Source: Boswellia sacra
Lineage: Eukaryota; Streptophyta; Magnoliopsida; Sapindales; Burseraceae
Direction: 5' to 3'
Length of the DNA: 64,000 nt
Assembly: GCA_013180625.2 (NCBI GenBank)
Contig: SNVD02002702.1
Coordinates: forward strand, 1-64,000
Positions 39,265 to 51,260 of this stretch are shown here, piece by piece (position 1 is the first letter of the stretch; each line of letters opens with the position of its first letter). Position numbers and translations under genes: made by a program. Below the pieces are notes generated by a model. The model ran no database searches and was not told the origin of the DNA. It was given only the letters and a program-made list of their open reading frames with translations.

Positions 39265-40041
39265 TAGGGATGTCAAAATTACCTGGACAGGAACAGATAC
39301 CCGGATCCCGGGCCTGGCAGAATTACCTGAAATTTTGAATAATTTTGTCAGGGACAAGGAGTGGAAGGCCGAGGCCGGGCGGGGGGCAAGGATCATGCTC
39401 TATAGCCAGAATGTGTAATTAATTTCTATTAAATTGAAATATATTACATTTGCAATTAAGTTAGACCTAAATTCAATTATTATATTTTACATCCAGCCCA
39501 ATCTATCATTCAAATTTAGGATGCCTAATAATTATATGCCTAGCCGACCAAATTCTAATTCATTTAAAAAAATGAAGCTTGGGGCAAACAATGTGGTTTG
39601 AAATTGGATTTTGTTGGATTCAAGGTGCCACACAACCATTAGGCTACGCCTCTCGTTAAAAGTAAGATGTGCCCAATACTTATAAAGGTAAAATTCAATT
39701 ATAAAAAGAATGAAAACAGGCGTTAAGAAACTGGCTCAAACTTGGACTCAAATTGGTTTCAAGACTTCAAACTACCACTAGGTAATGCTTGTCATACAAA
39801 TTTGAAGGGAAAACTAAATATAAGTATGGGTGACGTTTATGTGCAAAAAAAAAGAAAAGAAAAAGAAAACCGAGTAAATACTCAGGGAATTAAATTACCC
39901 AGCCTCTAAATGAAATTCCCTGGCTCGGCCCTACCCCTGATTTTTCTAGGGAATTTTCTAGGGATGGCGAATCAAATGCCTTGTCGAGTCTGGGGATAGG
40001 GATTGAGGTCCCTGGCCTAACCCCAGTTTTTGCCATCCTTA
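39265..40041. mobile_element. hAT-like non-autonomous element
   Basis: Starts TAGGGATGTCAAAA and ends with the complement of TAAGGATGGCAAAA. Flanks ATTGAGTT (39257-39264) and ATTTAGTT (40042-40049) match at 7 of 8 positions, as expected for an aged 8-bp hAT duplication. Subterminal parts contain repeated 'cccggg/ggcctgg'-type motifs. No transposase is readable. Confidence 0.7.
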
Positions 40042-40189
40042 ATTTAGTTTGATTTGATAGCGAAATTCGCGCAAAGATTGAAGCTCTTGGCTCCTCTAAT
40101 ATTAAATTCGCCACTCGATGATTTTTCCATGGCATCCAATTTCTGCCTATTTTAACAACCAAATTCTACATTCTTCTAGGACTTCCTCA

Positions 40190-40293
40190 AATTAAAAGAA
40201 GATACAAATGAAGATGGTCAATACCACAAAAGCAAAAATTAAACATGACAACAATAATGATGATGACAGTTGAAGAAGTGCTACCCTCTTTTC
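40190..40293 (-). pseudogene. orphan CRK transmembrane exon
   Basis: On the minus strand an acceptor AG is followed by GKEGSTSSTVIIIIVV, then, after a frameshift, VLTIFICIFF. The exon and about 100 bp of adjoining intron (to about 40400) are similar to 7975-8230 in the first CRK pseudogene. No other exons of this copy are present. Confidence 0.7.
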
Positions 40294-40784
40294 CTGTAAA
40301 AGTAATTTGAATCAATTTGAAATTATACTGACTGGATTATATAAAGACAATATCATATGGGGAAAGAAAGCAAAAATTGACTCTCATCGGATTCTCTAAA
40401 TCTTGTAAGTGTTTTTTTTTTTTCTAATAAAGAGAATATTTCTTTGTTAGCCCCATGGATGTGGGCATACTATCAAACCACGTAAATCTTCTGTGTCTTC
40501 TCTTACATCTTTATTTTTCTCTACTTTGTTCTTTTCTTGGATAATATTTTGAGTCTATTGATCTTGTATTTGATGTTATATTCCACAACAAGTACTGATA
40601 ATAAAGCTAAGATTCAAGGTAGAGCATTAGAGGTTTTGCTTAGGTTATGGTTAGTGCATTAGAGTCTTGGTGTGGTAGTTGAATAGTTACGGTCTAAGTA
40701 AGCTTTGTTAAAAAGATTTATTGTCTAAGGAGGCTGGGTATTAAGCAAGACCACTTGTGAGCCTTTGAGGTTACTTGGGGAGTA
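40294..40784. other. CRK intron remnant followed by probable copia leader
   Basis: To about 40400 it is CRK intron. From about 40600 onward the wording ('ctaaggaggctgggtattaagcaa...cttgtgagcc') resembles LTR or leader DNA of copia elements whose gag scrap follows. No ends could be fixed. Confidence 0.35.
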
Positions 40785-41000
40785 ATGTTTATCTATAGGA
40801 AATTCACCAGGTCTAGAAGTGCATCAAAAGTAGGACTATATATGCAAAACAAAATGTTTACTCTCAAGGCTAATATAGAGAAATTTGATGGAAGAATAAA
40901 TTTTGGTTTATGGCAAGTACAAGCCAAAGGTACATTATCTTCTACAGAAATTATGTATATCATAGCTATAGAAGCATGTAAAGAAGCTACTTAGAGAAAG
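40785..41000 (+). pseudogene. copia gag fragment
   Basis: Plus-strand frame containing IEKFDGRINFGLWQ and GTLSSTEIMYII. This matches the conserved 'kFdG.NF.lW' start of plant copia Gag proteins. A stop follows at about 40992, and about 50 bp later the sequence changes to the gag of another, minus-strand element. Confidence 0.6.
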
Positions 41001-42529
41001 AGATTACTTAATGATTTTCAAGTACAACAAAAAGTGATTGTGATCCATTATGACAGTTAGAGTGCAATATGTTTGAGTGATCGGACAAGTTTCCTCTACT
41101 TCAATATGGTTGCTCGCGATTCATGCTCCACAAAGGTCCGGAAGTCAGCAAGTTCTCGTGTAAGGCTATAAAGTTCCTATTTATAAGCTTTGTTAAACTC
41201 GACTATACTGGACTTAGTTGCTTGAGTGATCTCTCCATAGTCTGTCTCCAGTAAGGGTGGGCATAATTCCCCGACCCGACCCCACCCGACCCGATTCGGG
41301 TATGATCGGGTAAGAGAGGAAAAAATAACTGAAATCGATTATAATCTGGGGGTACCTGATATTACCCAACTCGATTTCGGATAAAATTATATAAACCCGA
41401 GTTATACCCGACCCGAATATTTTTTATTAAAAAGAATTTAGTTTTTCACGTGGCATAATTTAATTGGATGTGTCAAAAATGTTATTGTAGACCTCACCAC
41501 ATCTAATTATCGTATATATATATATATATCTTTATAGCTTTCTACCCTCACTTCTCAAACCCTAGTAGCCTCACTCTCACTAAACTTCAATTTTCTCTCA
41601 CCCCACTTCAACGTCCCCTCTTCTTGCTGCTTGACTTCAACGCGCCAGCGACTGTATTCCGATCACAGTCAACCTCAAAGGTCGACAGTGGCTCGCCACG
41701 ACTCCACCTTGTTCATTTGTTTCACGCGTGAGTTGGGGATGGGTTGTCTCTTTAACCAAGTAAAGTTCCATGTCTTTGTGAAGCCAAAAATTGATCACAG
41801 TCAATTAATTATTCTTCAATTCAGGGTTTATAATGCACATATGGGGGTTTATAATGTTTTTATTATTCTACAGGTGGCGCGATGTTAAGTTGCGAGCTTT
41901 TGATAATGTCAAGCATAGAACTTATGTGGATCTTAAGATAAGTTGAGTTTCCCACTTTGTGTATACGAAATTAATTTGGTTTTGTGCTTCATGAGTTAGC
42001 TTAAACTTTTAAAGAAATGTTTGTGACCTCAATGAGGTTGTTTGGTTGATCTCTGACCGTTTTATTTTAAATCTCTTCTTTGTTTAAAAACTTCAACGAA
42101 GTCGACTTTATGGCTTGGGCCCATCAAAATTGATAGTTGAATCTGTTCAGGCTAATAGTTGCATGATTAGATGGTCTTCATATCTTTTAATTTAACAGTT
42201 GGCAATACAATAGCATTCTCTGTAATAGATAGCAACACTGTCCCACATCCACAAGGAATCTCCTGAATACTCACTTCACTCTGTTAGCCCTAAGGCTACA
42301 TGATAATTTTGATGATAACAATACACATTGATTCATTGAGATTTACTAACATGTTTATTTATGTGCAAGAGTAATATCATTGAAATAATTGTAAAATCAA
42401 GAAAAGGCTTATTAAAATGAAGTGTTGAAGCTAAGGAGAAGACTACATGTTAGAGACACCAAAGTTTAACAACAAGGTTTGACTCAAGGAATGTGACATA
42501 TGAGCAATGTTCAATCAATTGGTCATATA

Positions 42530-43135
42530 TATCTCTATAGATGTCTAAATGACATGATTCTTAAGCCTTTGGAAAGTTACTCAATTTATAACATTTCATA
42601 TGTTTTAAATAAATTCAAATTTCAAGTGTAAGGTTGTCCAAATCATCATGGAAATTGAAAGACAAATAGAAGCAGTTGACATGAGCACCGAATACTCTTT
42701 TAGACATATCTTGAGATAGAATTATCAAAATAACTTGATTCTTATGGCATTAGAAAGAGGACTTAATAAGGCACATTTCATATGTTTTTAAGAAATTCAA
42801 ATTTCAAATGAAATACCGACATAATTGACATGCAATTTGGTGGACTGACACAGAGAAGAAAAATCAACTCATATGAGTACCGAATGATATTTTGTCCATA
42901 TCTTGAGCTAGAGATATCCAAATGACTTGATTCTTATGGAATTGGAAAGATGATTCAATGGGGCACATTTCATATTCTTTGAAAAAATTCAAATTTCAAA
43001 CGGAAGGCCAAACATAATACAGATGCAAGTCGGTGGACTGACACATGGAAGAAAAATCAAGTCACACGAGCACCGAATAGTATTTTGGCCATATCTTGAG
43101 CTACAGATATCCAAATGACTTGATTCTTGATGTGT
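42530..43135. repeat. about 192-bp tandem repeats in the solo LTR
   Basis: The phrase 'catatcttgag...gacttgattctt' recurs at 42705, 42897 and 43090 (spacings 192 and 193 bp), with a more diverged unit near 42530. Each unit also contains 'ttcatat..tt....aaattcaaatttcaa'. Confidence 0.85.
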
Positions 43136-43508
43136 TGAAAAGCTTATTCAAATGTTCATATATTTTATGTTTTGCATATTTTCAAATTTCAAACGGAACA
43201 TTGACAAAAATGGTAGACAAAATTACAATTTTTATGGTAGGCAGAAAATTTGGAGTTGGTGTCTTCATTTGATTAAGTTCATCCCATTTGCCTATAAAAG
43301 GAGCCCTTCTCCCATGCATTCAGAAAGTAAAAAAGAGAATCATCTATCAAACAAAAAAAAAAAAAGAGAAATATCAAGTCTAGAGAGCTTTTGTATTCTT
43401 TATCTACTCTTTGAAGAGAGTTATACTTTTGTTGTAAAAATTTTCTTTGTTCTTGTATTATGGTGAGAGAGAGATCTTCTTGTAAAGGATAAAAGTTATC
43501 CTTGAGAG

Positions 43509-43768
43509 AACTCTTGGTGTATTGTTATCAAGAGTTGAAAGAAGTTGCCTTGGTGAGGTTGTTCATCAAGAAGAACTCTTGGTGTGGTGTTATCAAGGGT
43601 TGAAGGAAGTTACCCTGGTGAGGTTGTTCATCAAGAAGAACTCTTGGTGTGGTGTTATCAAGAGTTGAAGGAAGTTGCCTTGGTGAGGTTGTTCATCAAG
43701 AAGAACTCTTAGTGTGGTATTATCAAGGGTTGAAAGGAAAAGTCTTGATGAGGTTATTCATCAAGCAA
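43509..43768. repeat. four 65-bp tandem repeats in the solo LTR
   Basis: Units starting AACTCTTGGTGT (AACTCTTAGTGT in the last) at 43509, 43574, 43639 and 43704. The first three are highly similar; the last is more diverged. There are no spacers between units. Confidence 0.92.
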
Positions 43769-44720
43769 GTTGTAAAGATTTCTATAACTTAGTGGAAAGC
43801 CTAGCTTCTGGAGCTAGGAGTCCGTGGACGTAGGCAAGGTTTGCCGAACCACGTACATTGAGTTTGCACTCTCTTTATCCCTATTCTCTTTACATTTACT
43901 TGCACTTGTGATTGTTCATCATTATTATTCTTTTGATTGCATCTTTAATAAATTCTAATTTCATCTTCTTTATCTTTATTCTCAAAGAAAGAGTGAACTA
44001 ATTTTGATCTTTCAAGAAAAGTTTTTTAAATCCGTTTTGATAAATAAAAACCAAATTCACCCCCCCCTCTTGGGTTACCATACCTGGGTCAACACACTCG
44101 ACTACCCCTATTGACTTTTACTCTACGTGCTTCACTTTTCAGATGATGTGTTGCCTTACTTTGTCCCCTTCTATTTTAGCTTATAATATAAATCTATAGT
44201 TTCTCCTAGTGATCGTGACGGAAAGCAAAAGGGCAATATGAGTTGTATCTTGTTGTAATATTCTTGTTAGGTTGATTAAGAAAAGTTCCTTGTCACGTGA
44301 TTTGGTTCTGGTTCATGATTTTGTTTGGTGTTTTTATTGGTTCAGGTGTAGTACTAGTTGAGACTGTTTAAGAATTGAGAGTTCATAACAGTTGGGGACT
44401 ATGAATGACATGTGCTTTGGAATGAATAACTTTGACATTAGTTATCATTTTTTCATTTTTAGTGAGGAAATGTAACTGCATCTTAGTACTTGACTTGCCT
44501 ATTCACATTCCCGTCAAGTCTACTTTGGCTTTGCATTGTAATTTTCCCATATAGAATACTGTGACAATCAAATAGATAGCCTTGGACTGAAAGTTGGGCT
44601 TTTCTTTTTGACTTATTTATTGGGTCCCTATAATTATATTTTGTTTGATGTTTTGCTAGTTTAGCTATTTATGCTGTAGTTCATGAGCAGCATTGCCTGC
44701 TATCTTTTATTCTTTTTTAG

Positions 44721-44831
44721 GTGGCTGAGGCAGTTTTTGTTGGAACAGCAACTGATATAGCAGGTGAAGTTGTAAGCATAAGATCAGAAGTTAAAGATTA
44801 CAAAGCTGGTGACAAAGTTACTTATTTATGA
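44721..44831 (+). pseudogene. captured quinone-oxidoreductase exon fragment
   Basis: After a good acceptor (ttcttttttag) one frame reads VAEAVFVGTATDIAGEV, then VVSIRSEVKDYKAGDKVTYL, then stop. The 'tD.AGEVv..gs.VK.fKaGDkV' pattern is that of the N-terminal GroES-like domain of zinc-free medium-chain quinone oxidoreductases (the plant chloroplast-envelope quinone oxidoreductase type). Only this exon is present, inside a hAT-like element. A second acceptor-preceded segment at about 41875-41945 may be another captured exon, but I cannot name it. Confidence 0.55.
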
Positions 44832-45612
44832 TATAAAAAAATTCGTAATTCGGTTAAAGATGCCTAATTTGGTTTTGTAGATTGTGATAATTAGTGAAAG
44901 CATGGCCTGGTTGGCCTATATTTTTCTTTGATTTAACTTCTTTCTGATTAGGCCTTTTTATAATTACATTGATTGTTGACCTTTTTTTTCATTTTGGAGT
45001 CATGGCTTGATCGGGCATATTTTGATTATATAATTTGTGTTTGATTGGGGCATATTTTGCTTATATAATTTGTGTTTGTTTGGGCTGCATTTCTATTATA
45101 TTTCCTTTATTAAAGGCTAAATGGGCTTCAGTCCAGAAAAATAACTCAACAAACATGAGTTTCAAAAACATGAACTAATGATTTTAATTAAAGATGACAA
45201 AAGCCCAGCCTAAAATAGCATCAAAATAAAAGCCCAGCCCAACCCGATGTACCCGACACACCCGACCCGACCTAATCCCGTCAATACCCTTCAAGTAGTT
45301 TAAAAAAAAAATACCCGAACTCGGTTCCAATTTCTGAAACCTGATAAATATTCGGGTATAGCCGTTTACTGACATATGCCCACCCCTAGTCTCTAGGCCT
45401 TCAAGACGATCGAAGAGGCCCTCAATGGTGTGGTCCAAACTTGAGATAGCTTGCTCTATGTTAGCAACACGAGATTCCAAGGCTTTCGAGGGTAGAGCTT
45501 TAGACTTGCCACGCTTCTCTTATGGGCGAGGTTGTGGTTGCTCTTCTCGTCCACGACTTGCTCCTCTACCATCACTTCAATGTCAGATGCCATGCTCTTG
45601 TGCTCAAACTGC

Positions 45613-45624
45613 GCTCTGATACCA
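45613..45624 (-). other. primer binding site of the old LTR element
   Basis: TGGTATCAGAGC on the minus strand, two bases from the candidate LTR end at 45627. Confidence 0.7.
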
Positions 45625-46132
45625 ACTATCACGAGCTTTGAGTTTTGTGCAGCACACCTGTGCGGCACTTAGGCAACTTGAACCCAAAGTTGCTAAGTAA
45701 GTTTTGTTGTTGGCTTGCTCACTCAAAGAGAAGCTTAAAAGACTAGGATCGTTAAGTTATAAAGTTTTTAGGCAAAGTGTAGAGAAGTGTTGGAAGATGT
45801 AGACTAGAGTTGCTAAGTAAATATATTTTGTATTACACAACAACTCTTACAATTGGCTTGATTACAACTTGCTTTCAAATGAAACTTGGAGGGGTATTTG
45901 TAACAATTCTCCTTCTAAATAGACGGCTAAGATTTAATACATCCGACGGTCATTATTTATACTCTAGATACATCTACCAAATATCTAGATATTTACAAGG
46001 GATATTTTTAGCACATGTGTTTGCTAGAGATTTCTAAAAAATGGGATAGAGTTTGTAAGATTTTCTAGAAATAAGACCAAGTCTTATTCACATTTGAGTC
46101 ACTCTAGTAAGTAAATTGAGCATGCTGTGATA

Positions 46133-49100
46133 ATTAGCTCAAAATGTACATAGAAAAGAACTAAACAATAAAGGTTATAGTAGTTGGATGCATTTGATGG
46201 GTTTTTTCCATTTATTTTCAAAAGTGAATGGAGCATTGTTGAGTTTTTCCTAGCCAACTTTTGTCCTTTTGCCAAGCCTGAAAAAAAGTACCCCTTAATC
46301 TCAAAACTCCTCTCTTCCCTTACATTTTCGCTTCATTGACTATTCTCTGGGATTCTATTCTATCTGATCTCTTCCACCTTCTCTACTAAGATTCAATAAA
46401 AAGCAATTATTTAAAAAAAATCTTCTAAAAATTAATATAACAATATCTCTAAAATAGAATATAAAAAAAAACTTTTCGAAAAGAAAATCATTAAGTAATT
46501 AAAACGTGAAGCTTCTAAAGCTAATGATCATGGGAGAATTTCCAACTTGACAATCAACATGGACGTGAAATTTGACCACTCATCATTTCACCTTGCATCA
46601 AATGTTTAGTGCACGTAACTATCACTCGCAATCCCAATCTCATAATCGTCCTTGGAGGATGATGATGAATTGATGATCACTTGTTGCAATTTATTATTGG
46701 AAACCACGTGTCCTCATAAAACGCCAAAGACGACTATGGATGTCCCTCCCACGAAAATACAGAGTTTGACACTCAAGAACAAGTTGGACTTCGTGAAGGA
46801 ATTCCCATTTCCAAAATGGTAAGAAATTGAAATCATGGCCGTTTAAAGACAAATTGTAGAGTCATTTTCTCAAAGTTGGTCATGTGTGTTTATAGCCCTT
46901 GAAACGCAGTCTCTAGGAGACTAGGATAAGGAAAACCATGTCTAATTCCTTGTTGAGAAAAGTTAGATGCTTTTGTCCGAACATGATAAAATATTAGGGA
47001 ACCGAAAGCCTCTACTTGATATAAATGGCAATTTGTCTATTAATTATTAATTTAGAAATTAAGGTTGACAGCTTTTGGTGATTGATGAAACAACCTAACT
47101 AGAAAAATGGTCCACTACTACCTTTACGATCCTTCTTGAATATACGCGTCTATTTGATTATAAGAGGTATAACTATAATTAATTAAATTACTTCTATGAT
47201 TAGGAGTTACATGTACAATTATATTATAATTGTGTACTTTCGGTTAAGAAAGAAAACATTAGACTTTACATTCTAACCTTCCTTCATCTTTCACCAGCTC
47301 TTTGAAAAAAGAATCCAATTTTTTTTAATTCTTTAATGAAAAGATATTTAAATAGGGATGAGCCATCTCATAAATATCAAATAAAATGTAGAATAAGAGA
47401 ATTTTATTTAGGTTTGGTCAACTAAAATGTGACTGTAATACTCAGTTTTTTCTTCTTAAGAATTATATGACGCGAAAATGAAGAAAATTATTTAATCTAA
47501 AATTTCCATGTAATGAAATTTGTCGATCCACTAACTTAATTACTTTCGTAATTGTATATTCTCAACAAAAGATGGAAATGGATCTAATTATGTTTCCCAT
47601 TTTGTTAATTTTTCTATTTGAAGGGTTAAATTCCTTTCAATATCAAGAGTTGATTGATAGTACATATTTTTATAAGCCATATAAAATCAGTTTTTTATAA
47701 AAGTTATTAACAATGATATAAAAAAATGTAAACGTGCTTATAAAATTTGTATATAGCCAACAAAAAATCTGTAGACACGCATACACAACATTTATATGAA
47801 TGATTATTTGCAAACCTCTAATTTTGTCCCAACATTTTTTTAATCTTTTGCAAGTTATATATATGTATATCTCAGATACAAGGATGTTTTCATTGATTGT
47901 ATTCTCATAATTCTCTTCTGTCTCTCTATTATTAATTTGTTTCGGTTCTATTTGGGGGCCCGGTGCCAGGGAGACACAAATCTAGCCTATCGTGTGGTTG
48001 CTTTTTTTTCCATGCTTTTTCAATGAGAAGAATTAGATAAATGCAAAGCACAGGGCCCTGCAAGAAAAGCCGATCGACTGTAGAAAGACCTTGATGGGTC
48101 CTATATATATACATTATCTTTCAGAATTGTCAAAAAATGAGGGACCGGAGGCTTGAAAAACTGGTCTCTCCAAGGTATCTAAAGCCACTTAATTGATAGA
48201 TTAACTACTACACTTTACCAACCATTAAGTTGACATGCCGTTCTGAGGAGCCATTTTGGTAAGTACACGTTGAAGCCTAGATATTCGACCTGTACTGATT
48301 CATTTCATTAGGCTCAATTTGACAATGACCCACTTGAGCTGCCTTGCCATGCTGTGCTAGAAACCAAAAAACAGGAGATAGCTAATTGGTCTCTTCCAGT
48401 TCCAGGGCCAACTTGCAATTCAGTGGCATTGAATGGCTATATAATTAGCAAAAGCTTTGCTTTTCTGGTGATTTCAACTGGCAATTCCAAATCCTAACAT
48501 TTATTTGTCCATATTATATTAGGTGTGCTCGTCTCTTGATGACCCTCATTTTGCAGTCCTTCATGATTAAGATGCACAAGTACTCAATCAAGCATCAATC
48601 ACAATCTTGCATTCATGTTCTCTCATTTTTGGTTTTTGCTGTAATGATCAATACTCGCTGGCTCTAGGAGAACTCTAACCTGGCTGGAGCTGCGTGGATG
48701 TAACTGAAGCCATTTGTTTAACAATTACATAAATCAATAAATTAGACAATTAGTTATCATCAATGATAGAGAAAAATGCCTGCTTCAGAATCACGGTTCT
48801 ATATCTCTAATTCCCACTTATTTACATGCATATATGAATGATTGAGAAACACTATTTAGTTAATTAAAAAGGAAAAAATCTACCAACTTCTTTTGAGTTC
48901 TTTAATCTTAAACTATATTTGATTTTGAAATCTAACATGATATATAATATTAAAAGAGAAATTTATAAGATTTTCAAAATTAGAGACGATGATTGAAATT
49001 TTGATAAACCTCGTAAGAAGTTTATAAGATTTGTTCTAGTTAACAAGATTTGTTCTAGTTAACGATAAGTAAGAAAAATATAAAAATATTTTTATAAAAC

Positions 49101-50557
49101 AAAAATTCTAAGTTATTTTTCCAATATTAATAGAATTAATGAAGTGTTATCTTAATTATTTAATGAGTATCTTTAGACTTGAGTCAAATATTAAGAAATT
49201 TAAAATAATAAACAGTAAATTTAATATCATTAATTTAAAAACTCTAAAAAAAATTTAAAAGAAGAATTAATTGAAGGCCAAAAAAAAGGGTAATTGGTAA
49301 CCTCTTGTCTAAAACCGTTGGCACGTAGAATTTAATTGAACAAATGGGGAAGAAGAGTACAAAAGAGAATTGTACGCATCCTTCAATAATCTAGGGGCTA
49401 GTTAATTGAATGCAATGATTGAATAAAACATCAAAACTAGCAGACAACTTGAAAATTTTAATTTAAAATTTATACATCCTTCAATAACCAATAAGCAGTG
49501 ATCACAATGCACAAGAACATTCTTCTAACTACTAATTAGATAGATAAACCAAAAACAAAAAAATCCAGAAGAGATTATTTGGAACTCTTTTTAAAAAAAG
49601 AATAAAAATTGTTAAATTCGGTTTTATTTTCTTCGTAGGAAATAAAAAAGCGTGTCTCCCACAACAAATTAATTCAACATTCCAAAAATAAAAATGAAGA
49701 ATCATAAAAGAATATTCCTAACTTATCTAATAAACATGTAGAATGTTTAATTTAAAAAGATAACTTATCAAGAAATCAATTATTCTTATAAATTCAAAAC
49801 CTCCTCACCAAAATTATATGTATTCGACATAGAACAACATATACGTCCCACCTAATCTTTTAGCGTGTGAACACACAATGGATTTAGCATATACCAGCTA
49901 AGAAAAAGTGGCCGGTTTCTTCATTTTCAGGAAATAATCAAGATTCCAGTTGCAAATTTTCTTATGTTTCCATTAAGGAAAGATGCAAGGAGGAACGGTG
50001 TGCTTGTATGATGACAAGTATCCATGTATAAAGTTTCTATTTCTAATCAAGATTTGGACAAAAGCAACGATACATATGGCTTTTGGTTCACAAGTAGAAA
50101 AGAAAGAAGACAAGAGGCGCAAGCCATTAGATAGAGAAAGCCACACGATACCCAACTTCATTGGCTAAGGATAATCCCATCAATTAATCGATTGTCCCCA
50201 GTTGCCTGAAAGCAACTACTGTTGGATATTTCCTTCACGCTAAATATGTAACGTGGACATTACTCAAGCATAATAATTCAGAAATCAATTTCTAGTTTTG
50301 GTCCTTTTGATTTCATTCATAGTTTACTTTATCCTGTTCATTTTCAGTCATCAAATCTGATATTTCTAGGTTTTAATACCTTAATTTTGATAAATTTCAT
50401 GCAGACCTTTTGTGTCACAACTAATTGAATTGAGCCCATCACTTGATGTGATCAAGATGTAGTGCACCTTATCTGTACATCAATAGTGATATCTGTGTAT
50501 TCATGTAAAGAATTACCAAGTTAAGTTATATTTTTTTCCCCAAAATTTGCAATTCAA
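46133..50557. other. long intergenic region
   Basis: 4.4 kb of AT-rich DNA in which I recognise no coding region, RNA gene or delimited element. A small 19-bp tandem duplication ('aagatttgttctagttaac') lies at about 49026-49064. Confidence 0.5.
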
Positions 50558-50566
50558 TTATTATAT

Positions 50567-50755
50567 CAGTAACGCTAGACTTACAATCTAAACTCTACAA
50601 CTTAATGTAGCAGTCTACATAATAAAAATTCATATGAGGGGAAAAAACAAAAATTAATAAAGAAAGTTACATTTTCAGAAAGATTTTACCATTTAAATTG
50701 TCATGTTAGATTGTAGATTTTTTATTATATTTAGGTTATAAGTCTAGTATTATTG
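50567..50755. mobile_element. short Mutator-type MITE
   Basis: 189-bp element with terminal repeats CAGTAACGCTAGACTT at the left and the complement of CAATAATACTAGACTT at the right (similarity extends about 26 bp). It is flanked by a perfect 9-bp duplication TTATTATAT (50558-50566 and 50756-50764). A family different from the pair at 15249 and 25360. Confidence 0.75.
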
Positions 50756-50764
50756 TTATTATAT

Positions 50765-51260
50765 ATATAACTCTTCTTCTAAAAGTTGATAGCAGTTTAT
50801 TTTTTAACTAACTTGAATCAATTTAAAAGTAAAATTTTGTTTACAATGTAACTAGAGAGTACTTGGGGTCATATTAATATAAAAAGAATAACATGTTTGT
50901 GTGAGAGATTTTAGCGAAATAAAAATTAAATTTGATATTCCAGTATATTAGATTGCTTGAAGTTTTGCTAACAATTTAGAAAATGTGATGATTGGAATAG
51001 TGATTTAGTACTTTACGAAAATATTTGCCGACTCTGGAGACTTGAGTATTGAACTAAAATTAGAATTAGAGCATGAAAAAAGTATTTTTGTTTTTACACA
51101 TGCATACATACATACATATATATATATATTTCCAAAGAAAATTAAAATAATCACATCACAAGGTAATTGTTAAAAGTCGTTTAGTAAAAACGATCAAATC
51201 TTCTATTTATAGTTGGTGATAGAGCTTAGCAAAGAAGGCTTCAAGTTGATAAATGAAATA
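50765..51260. promoter_or_regulatory. upstream region of the HD-Zip gene
   Basis: Presumed promoter and leader. A CATA/TA microsatellite lies at about 51100-51128. TATTTATA at about 51204-51211 is close to the start codon and may only be leader sequence. No specific element can be assigned. Confidence 0.35.

Larger units (their letters stand above)
42282..44094 (+). repeat. solo LTR (SIRE-like copia type), 1.8 kb
   Basis: Begins TGTTAGCC and ends GTCAACA, with a perfect 5-bp duplication CACTC (42277-42281 and 44095-44099). The tail 'ttcacccccccctcttggg' just before the end, and the start with 'gatgataac', are typical of long LTRs of SIRE-type copia elements. No internal domain is present, so it is the product of LTR-LTR recombination. 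It contains two sets of tandem repeats. Confidence 0.88.
41252..45388. mobile_element. hAT-like element with nested solo LTR and captured exon
   Basis: Terminal inverted repeats TAAGGGTGGGCATA at the left and the complement of TAGGGGTGGGCATA at the right. Flanks GTCTCCAG (41244-41251) and GTCTCTAG (45389-45396) form an 8-bp duplication with one mismatch. Both subterminal zones are rich in 'cccgacccg' motifs. Of its 4.1 kb, 1.8 kb is a later solo LTR (42282-44094). The remaining 2.3 kb shows no transposase, but includes 5'-leader-like sequence ('aaaccctagtagcc', about 41560) and a piece of an oxidoreductase gene (44721-44831). Confidence 0.85.
41040..46132 (-). mobile_element. old LTR retrotransposon fragment (5' LTR and gag), split by a hAT-like insertion
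   Basis: Minus-strand remnant. Candidate 5' LTR 45627-46132 (about 506 bp, ends TATCAC...GTGATA), primer site TGGTATCAGAGC on the minus strand (45613-45624), gag start at 45593 (MASDIEVMVEEQVVDEK), and a coiled-coil Gag segment (ESRVANIEQAISSLD...LEGLE) to 45397. The frame resumes across the hAT-like insertion at 41251 and continues to about 41060 (ITQATKSSIVEF; ELYSLTRELADF). That continuity shows that the intervening 4.1 kb is an insertion. Frameshifts near 45480 and a stop near 41182 make it a pseudogene. Pol is missing. Gypsy affiliation is an inference. Confidence 0.7.

Noticed and set aside
43509..43768. Regular repeats resembling a CRISPR array
   Set aside because: Units are contiguous 65-mers without spacers, in a plant LTR; no cas genes.
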